NCBI GenBank assembly: GCA_003153055.1
Contig: PMBV01000394.1
Span: 1 to 7,409 of the forward strand
Source: Myxococcales bacterium
GTDB lineage: Bacteria > Myxococcota > Myxococcia > Myxococcales > Myxococcaceae
DNA: 7,409 nt
Reading direction: 5' to 3'
Shown here: positions 6,508 through 7,409 of the stretch, in pieces
How the letters are laid out: each line of letters opens with the position of its first letter
How positions within the stretch are numbered: position 1 is the stretch's first letter
The notes under the pieces: model-generated
Told to the model about the DNA's origin: nothing
Databases searched by the model: none
The model's input: only the letters and a program-made list of their open reading frames with translations
Program-made: the position numbers and the translations under genes

Positions 6508-6514
6508 AAGCGCT

Positions 6515-6859
6515 TTGGATACGATGTGGCTACTGAAGGGGACGCACGACGCCAATGGCTGGGCCGCCCTCGAGGCTGACGCGCGGGCAGAGAAGATCGA
6601 AGTGCTCCTGTTCGACCGTGACGCGTGGGCGCTGGTGAAGGCCGCCGAAGGACCGACGCAGTACGAGGGCCTCGTCCCCATGGCGCCGCCCGACGGCTTG
6701 TACCTCGACAACCAGGGGCGCAACATTTACCTGGTCAGCGGAGAGAGGGTTCAAGGCGCGAAGGAAGTCCTCGCGGCGTTGGGGCCCGCGGCCAAAGAGA
6801 TGCTCGAGAAGTTGGGCGACGCCGACACCGCGCTCGATCGCATGGGCCGCGTTTACTGA
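6515..6859 (+). CDS. Small uncharacterised cytosolic protein
   Basis: 114 residues from TTG at 6515, or 111 from ATG at 6524. I do not recognise the family. There is no signal peptide or membrane helix and no Cys or zinc motif. The sequence alternates predicted strands and helices: MWLLKG, a helix around GWAALEADARAEK, a strand KIEVLLFD, a segment AWALVKAAEG, a loop rich in Pro/Gly (MAPPDGLYLDNQG), a strand NIYLVSG, then a helix GAKEVLAALGPAAKEMLEKL. This alpha/beta pattern loosely recalls small DsrE/DsrH-type sulfur-relay folds, but without any diagnostic motif, so I do not assign it. Codon use and GC-rich third positions match the neighbouring genes, supporting a real gene. It is divergent from the DUF202-like operon and about 480 bases upstream of aprB on the same strand. 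Confidence 0.75.
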   Translation: MDTMWLLKGTHDANGWAALEADARAEKIEVLLFDRDAWALVKAAEGPTQYEGLVPMAPPDGLYLDNQGRNIYLVSGERVQGAKEVLAALGPAAKEMLEKLGDADTALDRMGRVY

Positions 6860-6971
6860 CGCGCCGATCAGCACTCGATCAAACAAAATTCAGCAACCAA
6901 TTGCTGCGCTGCGTCGCAGTGGAGTGAGGCGATTTTCCACGCGTTTGGAAATGTGAGAGCAGTTGTCGAGA

Positions 6972-6997
6972 GACCCGGGGGGTCGCCCTCAGAGGGC
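6972..6997. repeat. Two back-to-back short inverted repeats
   Basis: GACCC-3-GGGTC (6972-6984) is followed with no gap by GCCCT-3-AGGGC (6985-6997). No T run follows on either strand, so a classical terminator is not supported. They lie about 110 bases after the stop of the small protein gene and could mark or protect its RNA 3' end. Confidence 0.4.
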
Positions 6998-7160
6998 CAG
7001 TTGCAGAAACTCGTGATTCTCGCGAGGGTGCATTGGCTCTCACTCCGAATCTCGTCCTTTCGGGACGGGGTCCAGGAAAAAGAGGGCTCGCCCTGTATGA
7101 GCGAAAAACGTGCGGTGAGGACTCGCGCCTATCTCCAAATCCTGGATGTTCTGTCTGTGA

Positions 7161-7174
7161 TTGATTTCTGTCAA
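7161..7174 (+). promoter_or_regulatory. FNR/CRP-family (possibly HcpR-like) binding site upstream of aprB
   Basis: TTGATTTCTGTCAA matches the FNR consensus TTGAT-N4-ATCAA at nine of ten defined positions, and the symmetry extends one base further out (ATTGA...TCAAT). Its centre (7167.5) is about 41.5 bases before the start point expected from the -10 candidate at 7198-7203, the spacing of class II activators. In Desulfovibrio, the CRP/FNR-family regulator HcpR is associated by comparative genomics with sulfate-reduction genes. Which regulator binds here cannot be told. Confidence 0.45.
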
Positions 7175-7197
7175 TACGACATCGGAAGAGGGAGGTC

Positions 7198-7203
7198 TGT
7201 AAA
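7198..7203 (+). promoter_or_regulatory. Candidate -10 element for aprB
   Basis: TGTAAA matches TATAAT at four of six bases and stands just before a run of A. It would give a start point near 7209 and a leader of about 127 bases. It is supported mainly by its distance from the FNR-like box; no independent -35 is visible, as expected for a class II activated promoter. Confidence 0.3.
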
Positions 7204-7320
7204 AAAACACCCCGCAAATTCTACGTTTGACAACTGGCGTCGGACGAACCAACAGTTCCGTCGCCTCCAGAACCGTAGCTGCCTCTAAGAAGTGTTGTTG
7301 ATAACCACGGCCTAGTGTCC

Positions 7321-7327
7321 GAGAGGA
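7321..7327 (+). promoter_or_regulatory. Ribosome binding site of aprB
   Basis: GAGAGGA lies 8 bases before the ATG at 7336, with an A/T-rich spacer (AATAATAG). It supports this ATG as the start. Confidence 0.7.
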
Positions 7328-7335
7328 AATAATAG

Positions 7336-7409
7336 ATGCCTAGCTTCGTGAACCCGGAGAAATGCGACGGGTGTAAGGCGCTTGACAAGACCGCCTGCCA
7401 ATACATCTG
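7336..7409 (+). CDS. aprB: Adenylylsulfate reductase, beta subunit (N-terminal part, cut by window edge)
   Basis: Twenty-four codons are visible: MPSFVNPEKC, DGCKALDKTA, CQYI, then TG of what is very probably Cys. This is the N-terminus of AprB, the iron-sulfur subunit that carries two [4Fe-4S] clusters and passes electrons to AprA, which reduces APS to sulfite and AMP in the cytoplasm. Cys10, Cys13 and Cys21 and the expected Cys25 form the first ferredoxin-type motif, with the longer C-x2-C-x7-C spacing typical of AprB rather than the C-x2-C-x2-C of ordinary ferredoxins. The gene normally precedes aprA. The variant looks like that of sulfate reducers, but the short stretch does not exclude a sulfur oxidiser, in which Apr runs in reverse. 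Confidence 0.88.
   Translation, partial: MPSFVNPEKCDGCKALDKTACQYI

Larger units (their letters stand above)
6860..7335. other. Gene-free region upstream of aprB
   Basis: This 476-base stretch has visibly lower GC and more A/T runs than the genes around it. Open frames across it on both strands lack recognisable domains and GC-rich third positions, so I treat them as chance. It holds two adjacent short hairpins (6972-6997), a further hairpin around 7053-7067 (CGTCC/GGACG), the FNR-like box (7161-7174), a possible -10 (7198-7203) and the aprB ribosome site. Confidence 0.65.

Noticed and set aside
7227..7255. Perfect TTGACA as a -35 box for aprB
   Set aside because: At 17 bases spacing the -10 position reads CAACAG, which is a poor match; the FNR-like box with TGTAAA fits better.
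6953..7288. Plus-strand 111-codon open frame upstream of aprB
   Set aside because: No convincing ribosome site, no domain, codon use unlike neighbouring genes, and it overlaps the likely promoter region of aprB.
7295..7308. TTGTTGATAACCAC as a Rex operator before aprB
   Set aside because: Only a GTT/AAC core is symmetric; it falls well short of a TTGTTAA-N4-TTAACAA type site.
6860..7335. tRNA or riboswitch in the gene-free region
   Set aside because: No tRNA arms or conserved riboswitch core could be recognised by eye; only short isolated hairpins are present.

Overview
The window comes from a high-GC bacterium that very probably respires sulfate. The last 74 bases open the gene for the ferredoxin-like beta subunit of adenylylsulfate (APS) reductase, AprB. 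Its N-terminus (PEKCDGCK...KTACQYI) is of the type seen in dissimilatory sulfate reducers of the Desulfobacterota and relatives. A TauE/SafE-type anion permease and abundant two-component signalling genes fit such an organism. The genus cannot be told from this window.

Layout. Positions 1-6419 are read almost entirely from the minus strand; 6515-7409 are read from the plus strand. In minus-strand transcription order, the first block is 6419 to 2151. It holds a membrane protein made of three tandem DUF202-like modules (5148-6419), a protein joining an MshEN/GspE N-terminal domain to two more such modules (3955-5151, ATGA overlap with the previous gene), a membrane-bound sensor histidine kinase (2557-3939), and a stand-alone receiver-domain response regulator (2151-2534). 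Gaps are -4, 15 and 22 bases, so this looks like one operon, and a hairpin terminator follows it (2110-2130). The second block is 1943 to 1: a TauE/SafE permease with a signal peptide (972-1943), a small three-helix membrane protein (477-959, 12 bases after it), and the N-terminus of a second membrane sensor (1-380), cut by the window edge. The two sensors share the same extracytoplasmic motif, LEMRxxEKNxxLY.

On the plus strand a small unrecognised protein (6515-6859) is divergent from the DUF202 operon. A gene-free, lower-GC stretch of about 480 bases follows and carries a good match to an FNR/CRP-family box (7161-7174). That box lies the right distance upstream of a possible -10 element for activation of aprB.

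The most unusual content is the DUF202-like array. Five modules in two adjacent proteins each begin with five or six exact heptads carrying Arg (usually Arg-Thr) at the same position, then two hydrophobic segments, and most end in a DG-x-x-WYLP-like signature. DUF202 is the family of the yeast polyphosphate-polymerase subunit Vtc1. A polyanion- or sulfate-related membrane role, sensed or controlled with the downstream kinase/regulator pair, is a reasonable but untested hypothesis.
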